A stretch of 63,090 nt of DNA from Terripilifer ovatus (GCA_029222685.1 JARHVB010000032.1:1-63090); one strand, 5' to 3'; shown: positions 48,529 through 57,532, numbered from the stretch's first letter. Notes: generated by a model not told the origin, from the letters alone. Numbers and translations are program-made.

Positions 48529-48637
48529 CGGCTGGGTTCACCGCCAACATTTTCCCGTGAGACACCAAATGGGTGGCTGGGCCTTGCGCGTTTCGCAGCC
48601 AAAGTCTCCCGCCATCGGCAGGCTTGACGATCGACCT

Positions 48638-48656
48638 ATTGTTATATTGAATAACA
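48638..48656. promoter_or_regulatory. Candidate MarR operator upstream of feruloyl-CoA synthase
   Basis: TGTTAT (48640-48645) and ATAACA (48651-48656) are perfect inverted arms around ATTGA, about 57 bp before the GTG start. The overlapping 10-mer ATTGTTATAT (48638-48647) recurs at 56485-56494 in the livH/marR divergent region. MarR regulators bind such palindromes, so this is a candidate site for the MarR encoded at 56536. Confidence 0.45.
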
Positions 48657-48712
48657 GTTATCGATAGGCCCGCCGGCAACTTGGCCGAAAGCGCGTGCGA
48701 AGGGAGCAAACG

Positions 48713-50611
48713 GTGGCGATGGCGCAAGCGACAATGGCTGAGACGACGCTCCCTCCAGGTGCACAGCCCCTGAAGCCGATCGCCTATGCCGACATGCGCG
48801 CGCGGTTCGATGAGCGCCCCGACGGCACGATCTATCTGCGCCACGAAGAGAGCCTGAAGCCCTATCCGCTCAGGCTCGCCGATCGGCTCGTCCATTGGAC
48901 GCAACAGACGCCGGATGCCGTGCTGATCGCCGAGCGAAACAGCGAAGGCGGCTGGCGCACGGTGACCTATGCCGAGGCGCTGGCTGCGGCGCGCGCCATC
49001 GGCACCGCGCTCCTGCCCTATGATCTCGGCCCCGAGCGGCCTCTCGCCATTCTGTCAGGCAACAGCGTCGACCATGCGCTGGTGTCGCTCGCCTGTCTTT
49101 ATGCCGGCATTCCCTGGTGCGCGGTGTCGCCGCCTTATGCGCTGGTGTCGCAGGATTTCGGCAAGCTGAAATTCGTCATGCGGAAGCTGACCCCGGGCTT
49201 CGTGTTCGCCGAGGACGGCGCACCATTCGCGCGCGCCATCGCCGCCTGTGTCGGCGCAGATATCCCGATCGCCGTGTCGCGCAACCCGCCGCCGGGACAC
49301 CCCGCGCTGCTGTTGAAGGATATTCTCGCGACCCCGCCATCGCCGCACGTTGACGCGGCCCATCGGGCGATCGAGCCCGATGATATCGTCAAATTCCTGC
49401 TGACGTCCGGCTCGACGGGAGGCCCGAAAGCGGTCGTCAATACCCAGCGCATGTGGTGCGCCAATCTGGCGATGATCGAACAGACGATCGCCTGCCTGCG
49501 TGAGCGCCGCCCCGTGCTCGTCGACTGGCTGCCATGGAACCATACGTTCGGCGGCAACCACAATTTCGGCATGACCGTCTATCACGGCGGCGCGCTCTAT
49601 ATCGACGAAGGCAAGCCGACGCCGGCCGGCATCGCGGCGACGGTCCGCAACCTGCGCGAGATCGCGCCGACCTGCTATTTCAACGTGCCGAAGGGTTTCG
49701 AATCCCTCGTGCCCTATCTGCGCAGCGATGCCGATCTGCGGCGTAATTTCTTTTCGCAGTTGCAGTTCAACTTTTTCGCCGGCGCCGCCTTGTCGCAACA
49801 CGTCTGGGATGCGCTCGACGAATTGTCGGTCGCCGAAACCGGCTACCGCATTCCCATGCTGACGGGGCTCGGCGCGACCGAGACCGCACCATCGGCGCTG
49901 TTCAACTGGCCCGGACCGAGCCTTGCAGGCTGGCTCGGCCTGCCGGTGCCCGGCCTCGAAATGAAACTTGTGCCAACCGATGGACGCTATGACGCGCGTG
50001 TGCGCGGCCCCAATGTCATGCCAGGCTATTGGCGCGAGCCGCAACTGACCGCAGCGGCCTTCGACGAGGAAGGCTTTTACAAATTCGGCGATGCCGTTCG
50101 TTTCGTCGATCCGAACGACCGGCAGCAGGGCCTGCTGTTCGACGGCCGCATCTCGGAAGATTTCAAGCTGGCGACAGGCACCTGGGTCAATGTCGGCGCG
50201 CTCAGAACCAGGCTCATCCGCGCCTGTGCGCCACTGGTGCGCGATGTCGTCATCGCCGGCATCAATCGCGACGATCTGGCGGCGCTGATCCTGCTCGATG
50301 AGGACGCCGCGCGTGCACTCGCTGCGGACCTGCCGGCAAAGCCCGGCCTCAACGCACTGGCGCATCATCCGGCCATCCGCGCCAGAATTTCCAGCGGGCT
50401 CGCGAAGCACACGGCCGCAAGCACCGGCTCATCGACCCGGATTTACAGGGCCTGGATCATCGATACGCCGCCCTCGCTCGATCTCGGCGAAGTGACCGAC
50501 AAGGGCTCGATCAACCAGCGCGCCGTGTTGCAGGCGCGCGCGGCGGTCATCGAGAAGATTTACGCCGATACGCCACCGGACGACGTCATCGAGATCGGAA
50601 AGGCTGGCTGA
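48713..50611 (+). CDS. fcs: Feruloyl-CoA synthase (aryl-CoA ligase)
   Basis: The 632-aa ANL-superfamily ligase adenylates ferulate, p-coumarate or caffeate and forms the CoA thioester. The P-loop is TSGSTGGPK (residues 231-239). Later motifs are GLGATETAPSALF, YKFGDAVRFVDPND and DGRISEDFKLATGTWVNVG, and the C-terminal lysine lies in TDKGSINQR. The N-terminal region (PDGTIYLRHEESLKPYPLRL) is typical of feruloyl-CoA synthases. GTG 48713 fits AGGGAG spacing; ATG 48719 is possible. It heads an operon with an SDR and a binding protein. Confidence 0.9.
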   Translation: MAMAQATMAETTLPPGAQPLKPIAYADMRARFDERPDGTIYLRHEESLKPYPLRLADRLVHWTQQTPDAVLIAERNSEGGWRTVTYAEALAAARAIGTALLPYDLGPERPLAILSGNSVDHALVSLACLYAGIPWCAVSPPYALVSQDFGKLKFVMRKLTPGFVFAEDGAPFARAIAACVGADIPIAVSRNPPPGHPALLLKDILATPPSPHVDAAHRAIEPDDIVKFLLTSGSTGGPKAVVNTQRMWCANLAMIEQTIACLRERRPVLVDWLPWNHTFGGNHNFGMTVYHGGALYIDEGKPTPAGIAATVRNLREIAPTCYFNVPKGFESLVPYLRSDADLRRNFFSQLQFNFFAGAALSQHVWDALDELSVAETGYRIPMLTGLGATETAPSALFNWPGPSLAGWLGLPVPGLEMKLVPTDGRYDARVRGPNVMPGYWREPQLTAAAFDEEGFYKFGDAVRFVDPNDRQQGLLFDGRISEDFKLATGTWVNVGALRTRLIRACAPLVRDVVIAGINRDDLAALILLDEDAARALAADLPAKPGLNALAHHPAIRARISSGLAKHTAASTGSSTRIYRAWIIDTPPSLDLGEVTDKGSINQRAVLQARAAVIEKIYADTPPDDVIEIGKAG

Positions 50612-50723
50612 TGACGACCATTCTACAAAAGCATCATTTGCGCTACGAGGTGCAATCGGCTTGCATGTATCATGGCCGGGACATCGGCAGCGCAAACATG
50701 CGGCTTGTATCAGGGAGAACGGA

Positions 50724-51485
50724 ATGAACCCCAAAGGATTGGTGGCGGTGGTCACGGGCGGCGCATCGGGCCTCGGCGAAGCGACGGCGCGACGCCTGGC
50801 GGCGAGCGGTGCCAAAGTCGCCATCGTCGATCGCGATATGGAGCGCGGCGAAAAGGTCGCCCAGGAAATCGGCGGCAAGGCTTATAAGGTCGATGTCTCA
50901 AGCGCTGCCGAGGCCGAAGCGTTCTTCGCTGCGCTGCCGGGCGATCTCGGCGCCCCGCGCATTCTGGTCAATTGCGCCGGCATCGCAGTGGCGGGCCGCA
51001 TGGTCGGGCGCAACGGCCCGCACGACCTCGCCGAGTTCAGCAAGGTCATCAACGTCAATCTCGTCGGCTCGTTCAACATGATGCGTCTTGCCGGCGCGGC
51101 GATGACGAAGCTCGAGCCGCTGGATACCGGCGAACGCGGCGTGCTGATCTCGACCGCCTCCGTCGCCGCTTATGACGGCCAGATCGGCCAGGCAGCTTAC
51201 GCTGCCTCCAAGGGCGGTATCGTGGCACTGACCTTGCCGATCGCACGCGAACTCGCGCAGTTCGGCGTGCGTGCACTTGCCATTGCGCCAGGCCTGTTCC
51301 GGACGCCGCTGCTGGCGGCGCTGCCACCGGAAGCCCAGGATTCCCTGGCGAACGCCATCCCTTTCCCGCATCGCCTCGGCGCGCCGGAGGAATATGCGGC
51401 GCTGGCGCTGCACATGGTCGAAAATGCCTATCTCAACGGCGAGGTGGTGCGCCTCGACGGGTCGCTGCGGATGGCGCCGAAATAA
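50724..51485 (+). CDS. SDR-family dehydrogenase (3-hydroxyacyl-CoA dehydrogenase type II-like)
   Basis: The 253-aa protein has the Rossmann motif TGGASGLGEATARRLAASGA, NCAGIAV, a catalytic Ser near residue 146 and Tyr159-x3-Lys163 (YAASKGG). LAIAPGLFRTPLLAALP is the pattern of HSD10-type 3-hydroxyacyl-CoA dehydrogenases. AGGGAG precedes ATG 50724. Behind an aryl-CoA ligase it could oxidise a beta-hydroxy-aryl-CoA in a beta-oxidation-like side-chain cleavage. This is inference from context. Confidence 0.9.
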   Translation: MNPKGLVAVVTGGASGLGEATARRLAASGAKVAIVDRDMERGEKVAQEIGGKAYKVDVSSAAEAEAFFAALPGDLGAPRILVNCAGIAVAGRMVGRNGPHDLAEFSKVINVNLVGSFNMMRLAGAAMTKLEPLDTGERGVLISTASVAAYDGQIGQAAYAASKGGIVALTLPIARELAQFGVRALAIAPGLFRTPLLAALPPEAQDSLANAIPFPHRLGAPEEYAALALHMVENAYLNGEVVRLDGSLRMAPK

Positions 51486-51516
51486 TTCGACAAAGTGCAA
51501 GGAGAGGGAGAACAAC

Positions 51517-52662
51517 ATGAAAGTCAGGTACGGAATATCCACATTGGCGTTGGCCGTTGCGCTGAGCATGGCAAGCGCCGCGCAAGCCGACGTCACGATC
51601 GGCATTTCATTGTCGACAACCGGTCCCGCGGCGGCACTCGGGATTCCCGAAAAGAACATGATCGAACTGCTGCTGCCGAAGGAAATCGGCGGCGAGAAGC
51701 TGAAAGTCATCATGCTCGACGACGCGGGCGATGCGACCCAGGCGACGACCAACGCCCGCCGTTTCGTCACCGACGACAAGGCTGACCTGATCATGGGCTC
51801 GTCGACGACACCGCCGTCGAACGCCATCGGCGCCGTGGCGCTGGAAACCGCCACGCCACATTTCGCGCTCGGCCCGGTCGCCATCCCGCCCGAGCGGATG
51901 AAATACACCTTCGTCATGCCGCAGGACGTCAAGCTGATGGCCGATGTCATCTTCAAGCATATGAAGAGCAAGGGCATCACCACCGTGGGCGTGATCGGAT
52001 TTTCGGATTCCTGGGGCGATCTCTGGCTCGGCCAGTTCAAGCGCCTTGCCGAACCGATGGGATTGAAACTCGTCGCCGATGAGCGCTATGCGCGTGCTGA
52101 CACCTCTGTCACCGGACAGACGCTGAAGCTGGTGGCAGCGCGGCCGGATGCCGTGCTTGTCGCGGCGTCGGGAACCGGCGCGGCGCTGCCGCAGGTCGCC
52201 CTGCGCGAGCGCGGCTACACAGGCCCGATCTATCAGACCCATGGAGCGGTGACGAAGGACTTCATCCGCATCGCCGGCAAAGCCGCCGAGGGCGCGATCC
52301 TCGCGTCCGGCCCCGCCATCGTGCCGGACATGGTGAAGGATCCCGGCATGAAGCGGGAAGCCGAAACCTATGTGAAAATGTACGAAGGCAAGTACGGCAA
52401 GGATTCCGTCACCCAGTTCGGAGCCCATGCCTATGATGCTTTCAAGATCCTCGAGCGGATCATCCCCGTCGCGCTGAAGAGCGGTGCGAAGCCAGGCACC
52501 AAGGAGTTCCGCGCGGCGCTGCTGAAAGCGCTCGAAAGCGAAAAGGAAATCGTCGCCTCGCAAGGCGTTTTCAATTTCACGCCCACGGATCACGCCGGCC
52601 TCGATGAGCGGGCACGTGTGCTCCTGTCGGTCAAGAACGGCGACTGGGCGCCGGCGCCGTAA
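51517..52662 (+). CDS. Branched-chain-type ABC transporter substrate-binding protein (aromatic acid candidate)
   Basis: The 381-aa protein has a signal peptide ending near SAAQA and a Peripla_BP_6 fold: VTIGISLSTTGPAAALGIPE, LKVIMLDDAGDATQATTNA and GVIGFSDSWGDLW. GGAGAGGGAG precedes the ATG. Proteins of this HAAT class paired with aryl-CoA ligases bind phenylpropanoids such as p-coumarate in rhodopseudomonads. The permease and ATPase genes livF-livGM-livH lie on the opposite strand just beyond. A strong terminator follows. Confidence 0.9.
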   Translation: MKVRYGISTLALAVALSMASAAQADVTIGISLSTTGPAAALGIPEKNMIELLLPKEIGGEKLKVIMLDDAGDATQATTNARRFVTDDKADLIMGSSTTPPSNAIGAVALETATPHFALGPVAIPPERMKYTFVMPQDVKLMADVIFKHMKSKGITTVGVIGFSDSWGDLWLGQFKRLAEPMGLKLVADERYARADTSVTGQTLKLVAARPDAVLVAASGTGAALPQVALRERGYTGPIYQTHGAVTKDFIRIAGKAAEGAILASGPAIVPDMVKDPGMKREAETYVKMYEGKYGKDSVTQFGAHAYDAFKILERIIPVALKSGAKPGTKEFRAALLKALESEKEIVASQGVFNFTPTDHAGLDERARVLLSVKNGDWAPAP

Positions 52663-52707
52663 CGATTCCTCCCGCGACTGCGTGTGCAACATGCGGACGC
52701 AAACTTG

Positions 52708-52738
52708 AAGCCGGGGCGGCAACGCTCCGGCTTTTTTT
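52708..52738 (+). terminator. Rho-independent terminator of the fcs operon
   Basis: AAGCCGG (52708-52714) pairs with CCGGCTT (52727-52733), and a G-U and a G-C pair extend the stem inward. A run of seven T follows (52732-52738). It lies 46 bp after the binding-protein stop. Confidence 0.9.
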
Positions 52739-52756
52739 ATTTGCCTCAGCCTCTGT

Positions 52757-52859
52757 GTCATTCCCGCCAAGCGAAGCGCAGAGCGGGAATCCAGGGCAAC
52801 CTGGTAGCTCTTGGCTTCTGGATTCCCGCTCGCTCGCTAAAGCGAGCGTCGGGAATGAC
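52757..52859. repeat. Dispersed palindromic repeat (double hairpin, about 103 bp)
   Basis: The outer arms GTCATTCCCG (52757-52766) and CGGGAATGAC (52850-52859) are perfect inverted repeats. A second perfect inverted pair, AGCGGGAATCCAG and CTGGATTCCCGCT, lies inside. GTCATTCCCG...GGGAATCCAG elements are frequent intergenic repeats in rhizobial genomes. It separates the convergent fcs and liv operons. Confidence 0.85.
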
Positions 52860-52876
52860 AGCATTGCGGCTGCAGG

Positions 52877-53596
52877 TTAGTGGCCACCGAGGCCGAGATA
52901 GGTCTCCACCACCTTAGGATCGGCAGCGAGGTCGCTGGCTTTGCCGCTCATGGTCACCACGCCCAGCTCCATGACGTAGGCGTGATCGGCGACGCGCAGG
53001 GCGGCGCGGGCATTCTGTTCGATGAGCAGGATGGAGACGCCGGCTTCGCGCAGCGCCACGATGATACTGAAAATATCGGCGACGATGCGCGGCGCGAGGC
53101 CCAGGCTCGGCTCGTCGAGCATGAGCAGGCGCGGCGCCGACATCAGCGCCCTACCCATGGCGAGCATCTGCCGCTCGCCGCCAGACAGGGTGCCGGCGAT
53201 CTGCTGACGGCGTTCCTTGAGGCGCGGAAAGCGCGCGAACACGTCCTCTAGCCGCGCGGCGCGATCGGCCGGCTTGCGCAGGAAGCCACCGAGCAGCAGA
53301 TTGTCCTCGACGGGCATGGTGGTGAACAGTTCGCGCCGTTCCGGCACCAGGCAGAGGCCATCGGCGACGCGCTGCTCGACGGGCCTGCGCTCGCTGGCCA
53401 CCCCGTTGAACGCGATGGACCCGGACGAAGGCAGAATGCCCATGACGGCATTGAGCAGCGTCGTCTTGCCGGCGCCGTTGGCGCCGATGACGGTGACGAT
53501 CTCGCCTCTGGGCACATTGAGCGAAACGCCGTTGACCGCCTCGACCTTGCCGTAGGCGACCTTGAGATCGCGGACGTCCAGCAGTGGCGCACTCAT
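52877..53596 (-). CDS. livF: Branched-chain-type ABC transporter ATPase LivF
   Basis: The 239-aa ATPase has Walker A GANGAGKT (residues 38-45), the signature LSGGERQMLAMGRALM and Walker B LLMLDEPSLGL. The C-terminal LIEQNARAALRVADHAYVME is typical of LivF. It works with the LivM-LivG fusion and LivH to import the ligand of the binding protein encoded across the terminator. Its ATG overlaps the livGM stop by 4 bp. Confidence 0.94.
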   Translation of the reverse strand: MSAPLLDVRDLKVAYGKVEAVNGVSLNVPRGEIVTVIGANGAGKTTLLNAVMGILPSSGSIAFNGVASERRPVEQRVADGLCLVPERRELFTTMPVEDNLLLGGFLRKPADRAARLEDVFARFPRLKERRQQIAGTLSGGERQMLAMGRALMSAPRLLMLDEPSLGLAPRIVADIFSIIVALREAGVSILLIEQNARAALRVADHAYVMELGVVTMSGKASDLAADPKVVETYLGLGGH

Positions 53597-55386
53597 GCGG
53601 AGGCTCCGAGATAGGCTTCGATGACGGCGGGATTGGCACGAATCTCTTCAGGACTTCCGGCAGCGATGCGCATGCCGAAATCGAGAACGACGATGTGATC
53701 CGTCAGCCCCATGACAAAGCCCATGTCATGCTCGACGAGCAGGATGCTCATGCCCTCGTCGCGCAATTGCGACAGCAGGCGCGCGAGTTGCTGCTTTTCG
53801 AAGTGGCGCAGCCCCGCCGCCGGCTCATCAAGCAGCAGCAATTGGGGATCAAGGCAAAGAGCGCGGGCGATTTCGAGAATGCGCAACTGCCCCAGCGCCA
53901 GCGAGCCCGCCTGCAGCAGCATCTGATCTTTCAGGCCGACGCGCTCGATCTGGCGGGCGGCATCGGCCATGATGCGCGCTTCTTCGGCGCGGTCGAGCCG
54001 GAAGGTGGCGCTGAGGACGCCGGCCTTGCCGCGCAGATGCGCGCCAAGGGCCACATTGTCGAGCACACTCATGTCCGGCAGCACTTTGACATGCTGGAAA
54101 GTGCGAGCCATGCCGCGCGCCGCGATCCGGCGCGGCGCCTCGCCATCGATGCGCACGCCATCAAAGGAGACGGTCCCCGCTGTCAGCGGCAGCAGGCCCG
54201 AAGCGAGATTGAACGTCGTGCTTTTACCGGCGCCGTTGGGGCCGATGAGCGCGACGATATCGCCGCTCCTGACCGAAAGATCGACGTCGTTGACCGCAAC
54301 AAGGCCCTGGAACGCCTTGCGTACGCGCTCGAGCGACAGCAGGTTGCTGCCGCGCGCGGGCAAGCTGCGCACCGGCAAAGGCGCCGCATCGGCAGTGATT
54401 TTCGGTGCGAGTGATTGCGGCAGAAGACGCTCGACGAACATCCACAGGCCGCCGGGCCATTTCTGCAGGATCAGAACCAGCACGGCGCCGAAGACGACCG
54501 GTTCCCAATTGGCCGTGTGGCCGAGCAGAACCGGCAGAATGCGCTGCAGCGCTTCCTTCAGCAGGATGACGAGCGTCGAGCCGAAGATCGCGGCGACGAC
54601 ATGGCCGGTGCCGCCCGCGACAGCCATGAAGAGATATTCGATGCTGGCGTTGATGCCGAACGGCGTCGGCGTGACCGCGCGCTGCACATGGGCGTAGAGC
54701 CAGCCGGAGACGGAGGCGAGCAGCGCCGCATAGACGAACACGATCAGCTTGACGCGGGCGGTGTCCACACCGAAGGCCTCGGCAGCCCTGGTGCCGCCGC
54801 GCAGCGCGCGAATGGCGCGGCCCATGCGCGAATCGAGCAGGTTGCTGGTGGCGACGCAGGCCGCGAGCACGAAGGCCCAGATGACATAGAAGACCGATCG
54901 GCTGTCGCTAAGTTGATAGCCTGCGACCGACAGCGGCGGGATTCCCGTAATACCGTCGTTGCGGCCGAGAATTTCGAGCTTGCCGAACAGGTAATAGATG
55001 GCGATGCCCCAGGCGATGGTGCCGAGCGGCAGGTAGTGTCCCGAGAGGCGGACAGTGATGAAGCCGAGCGCCAGGGCGACGGCCAGAGTTACAGCCAGCG
55101 CCACAAAGAGCGTGAGCCATGGCGAGACGCCGTATTGGGTCGTCAACAGCGCGGTGGCATAGGCGCCGAAGCCGCAGAATGTCGCCTGGCCGAACGATGT
55201 CATGCCGCCGACGCCGGTCAGCAGAACGAGGCCGATGACGACCAGCGCGGCCAGGCCGATGTTATCGAGCAAGGTCACCCAATAGACTGGAACGGCGGGG
55301 ATGAGGGGCACAACGGCAAGCGCAACGGCTGCAAGCCAGAAGATCATGCTGCGTGGGTTCATCATGTTCTTGAGGAGATCGGCCAT
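53593..55386 (-). CDS. Fused LivM permease-LivG ATPase
   Basis: The 597-aa protein joins a LivM permease (residues 1-320, eight or more helices, GGMTSFGQATFCGFGAYATA motif) to a LivG ATPase (about 350-597) with Walker A GPNGAGKS (Lys388), LALGQLRILEIARALCLDP and LLLDEPAAGL. Such fusions replace two usual genes, so the operon is complete with three: livH, livGM and livF. The linker is Pro/Arg-rich (PLPVRSLPARGSN). No frameshift is seen. Confidence 0.94.
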   Translation of the reverse strand: MADLLKNMMNPRSMIFWLAAVALAVVPLIPAVPVYWVTLLDNIGLAALVVIGLVLLTGVGGMTSFGQATFCGFGAYATALLTTQYGVSPWLTLFVALAVTLAVALALGFITVRLSGHYLPLGTIAWGIAIYYLFGKLEILGRNDGITGIPPLSVAGYQLSDSRSVFYVIWAFVLAACVATSNLLDSRMGRAIRALRGGTRAAEAFGVDTARVKLIVFVYAALLASVSGWLYAHVQRAVTPTPFGINASIEYLFMAVAGGTGHVVAAIFGSTLVILLKEALQRILPVLLGHTANWEPVVFGAVLVLILQKWPGGLWMFVERLLPQSLAPKITADAAPLPVRSLPARGSNLLSLERVRKAFQGLVAVNDVDLSVRSGDIVALIGPNGAGKSTTFNLASGLLPLTAGTVSFDGVRIDGEAPRRIAARGMARTFQHVKVLPDMSVLDNVALGAHLRGKAGVLSATFRLDRAEEARIMADAARQIERVGLKDQMLLQAGSLALGQLRILEIARALCLDPQLLLLDEPAAGLRHFEKQQLARLLSQLRDEGMSILLVEHDMGFVMGLTDHIVVLDFGMRIAAGSPEEIRANPAVIEAYLGASA

Positions 55387-55388
55387 GG

Positions 55389-56426
55389 CTAGTCCTCCTC
55401 GTCGGTGTGGCCATGGGCAAACGACAACCAGATCAGCACGGGAATGATCAGGGTGAAGACGATGACCTCCTTGAGATAGCTGGCATGAAAGGAGGCAAAG
55501 CTTTCGACAAGGCCGACACCGATCGCTGCGAGCGCCGTCAACGGATAGCTCGCCAGCGAACCGATGATGGCGGCGATGAAGCCTTTGAGGCCGATGATGA
55601 AACCGGAATCATAGAACACCGTCGCTATGGGAGCGATGAGCGCGCCCGATAGCGCCCCCAGGATAGCGGCAAGCCCGAAGGCGATGGAACCCGAAAGCGA
55701 GGCGCTGATGCCGACGAGCCTGGCGCCGAGGCGATTGACAGCCGTTGCCCGCAGCGCCTTGCCGAAGAGAGGCTTGTGGAAGAAGAAGCTCAGCGCCAGC
55801 ATCGATACCAGCGTGACGGCGTAGACGGAGAGGGTCTGGCCGGTGAAGACGAGAGGCCCTGCCGGCACGGTCACATCAGTCAGCGGACGGGCGCGAAATC
55901 CTTCCGCACCGAAGAAAACCAGACCAAGCCCGGTCATCGCCAGATGCACGCCGATGGACACGATGAACAGAGTCAGCACGCTGGCTTCCGCGATCGGGCG
56001 GAAGGCGATGGCATAGAGATAGGGGCCCATCGGCGCGATGATGACGAGGGTGAGCGCGACGCTAGCCCATGGCGGCAGTTTCATCGGCGCGAGCCAGAAA
56101 GTCATGGCGGCGATGGCGGCCGGCAGCAGCAGGTTGAACGCCGCATCGCGGCCGAGGCGCGCCAGATCGATGTCCCGCCAGCCGTTCCAGAGTTGGGACA
56201 GGAAGGCGCAAACGCCGAAAACGAGGAGCAACCCGACCGTGCCTGGCACCTTGCCCGTGTCGAGCATGGCGAGCGTCAGGGCGCCATAAGCGACAAATTC
56301 TCCTTGCGGGACAAAGATGACTCGTGTGACCGTGAAGACGAGAACAAGCGCTATGCCCAATAGCGCATAGATCGCGCCATTGGTGATTCCGTCCTGTATC
56401 AAGAACAGAAGGATGGTCGCATCCAT
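55389..56426 (-). CDS. livH: Branched-chain-type ABC transporter permease LivH
   Basis: The 345-aa permease starts MDATILLFLIQDGITNGAIY (ATG 56426, GGAGAGAAG upstream) and keeps the family motifs ALGLALVLVFTVTRV-like GIALVLVFTVTR, PQGEFVAYGALTLAM and KALRATAVNRLGARLVGIS. It is longer than many LivH proteins because of an insert near residues 75-120. It is the first gene of the leftward liv operon and diverges from marR across an AT-rich region with an operator-like palindrome. Confidence 0.93.
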   Translation of the reverse strand: MDATILLFLIQDGITNGAIYALLGIALVLVFTVTRVIFVPQGEFVAYGALTLAMLDTGKVPGTVGLLLVFGVCAFLSQLWNGWRDIDLARLGRDAAFNLLLPAAIAAMTFWLAPMKLPPWASVALTLVIIAPMGPYLYAIAFRPIAEASVLTLFIVSIGVHLAMTGLGLVFFGAEGFRARPLTDVTVPAGPLVFTGQTLSVYAVTLVSMLALSFFFHKPLFGKALRATAVNRLGARLVGISASLSGSIAFGLAAILGALSGALIAPIATVFYDSGFIIGLKGFIAAIIGSLASYPLTALAAIGVGLVESFASFHASYLKEVIVFTLIIPVLIWLSFAHGHTDEED

Positions 56427-56471
56427 CCGGCTTCTCTCCCCCCCGCTTGCCATCATGACCCGGCCGATACT

Positions 56472-56508
56472 ATAATGATATATAATTGTTATATGATATA
56501 ATCAATTG
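56472..56508. promoter_or_regulatory. AT-rich divergent promoter with candidate MarR operator
   Basis: TTATAT-G-ATATAA (56489-56501) is a perfect palindrome, and ATTGTTATAT (56485-56494) is identical to a word 66 bp upstream of the feruloyl-CoA synthase start. The site lies about 60 bp from the livH start and 35-50 bp from the marR start, so one repressor could control both promoters. Confidence 0.5.
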
Positions 56509-56535
56509 AAAAGTTATCCCGGGGATGGATTTGCC

Positions 56536-57078
56536 ATGAACACGGACTTGCGAGTCAAAAGCAAACGCCCTGCCCGAACAAGGCGCAAGCCGGACGAGCG
56601 AAAAGTGGTGGAGGATGGCTCTCGAGGCAGACCGGCCGTCGAACTCGGGGGCGTCGAACTCGGGGACCTGGCCGATATGACAGGCTATGCGCTGCGCCGC
56701 GCCCAGATCGCCGTGTTCGAGGGTTTCCGCCGCACCGTCGGCAAGATCGGCCTGCGGCCGGCGCAGTTCAGCGTCATGATCGTCATCCATCGCACGCCAG
56801 GTCTCAAGCAGACCGAGGTCGCCAATGCGCTCGGCATCCAGCGCACCAATTTCGTCGCCATGGTCAACGAGCTCGAACGTCTCGGCTGGGTCGAACGCCG
56901 CGCGCTCGACCGGCGGTCGCACGCGTTGCATCTGACCAGGGCCGGCCAAGGCAAGCTGAGCGAAGCGATGGCGATCGAGCGCAAACAGGAAGCCCTCTAC
57001 GACAAGATTCTCGGTCCCGGCGAGCGGTTGAAGTTGCTCGATATGCTGCGGCGGCTGCAGGTCGGTTTGGAGGCGTGA
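56536..57078 (+). CDS. MarR family regulator of the aromatic acid cluster
   Basis: The 180-aa protein (ATG 56536; TTG 56506 in frame) has a basic N-terminal extension of about 45 residues, then a MarR winged helix: LRPAQFSVMIVIHRTPGLKQ, TEVANALGIQRTNFVAMVNE and the wing VERRALDRRSHALHLT with the DxRSHALxLT motif. Position, divergent promoter and shared operator words suggest it represses fcs and liv genes and responds to an aryl-CoA, as CouR and FerR regulators do. The ligand is inferred. Confidence 0.87.
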   Translation: MNTDLRVKSKRPARTRRKPDERKVVEDGSRGRPAVELGGVELGDLADMTGYALRRAQIAVFEGFRRTVGKIGLRPAQFSVMIVIHRTPGLKQTEVANALGIQRTNFVAMVNELERLGWVERRALDRRSHALHLTRAGQGKLSEAMAIERKQEALYDKILGPGERLKLLDMLRRLQVGLEA

Positions 57079-57100
57079 CAACACCCGCAGCCAATGTCCT

Positions 57101-57532
57101 TCAACGAATCTCCTCGGTGAAGCGCAGAGCCGTGGCGAACATGCCGTTGCGGTAGTAGAACCTGTGGCCGCGGACATTCGCCATCGGCGTATCGAGCAGC
57201 AGCTTGCCGCAGCCGAGCGCTCGGCATTCCTGCCGCAAGCGCTCCAGCAGAGCGGCGCCATAGCCGGAGCCGCGCTCAGCCTCGCTCGTCACCAGATCGT
57301 CTACGTAGATGTAGCGGCCATGGACGATGTTCTCGCCGATGCGGAAGCCCGCCAGAGCCCGCGGCTCGCCATCGACGAGGAGTGCAAATAGCCGGTAGCC
57401 GCCCTTGGCAAGCCGATGCCAGAGCGCGGCGAATTGCGACGCGCTCGTCAGGTCGGGGCGCAGCAGGCGCATGACGGGAAAGCAGGTGGCCGCCTCGACT
57501 TCGTTTTCGACTTCGCGGATATCGGGCGACAT
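57101..57532 (-). CDS. GNAT family N-acetyltransferase
   Basis: The 143-aa protein (ATG 57532) has the acetyl-CoA motif SEAERGSGYGAALLERLRQE, the preceding beta strands (IYVDDLVTS) and a C-terminal GHRFYYRNGMFATALRF typical of GNAT enzymes. The substrate is unknown. A longer in-frame start at 57625 is possible but the added residues are not GNAT-like. It is convergent with marR, 22 bp away. Confidence 0.82.
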   Translation of the reverse strand: MSPDIREVENEVEAATCFPVMRLLRPDLTSASQFAALWHRLAKGGYRLFALLVDGEPRALAGFRIGENIVHGRYIYVDDLVTSEAERGSGYGAALLERLRQECRALGCGKLLLDTPMANVRGHRFYYRNGMFATALRFTEEIR

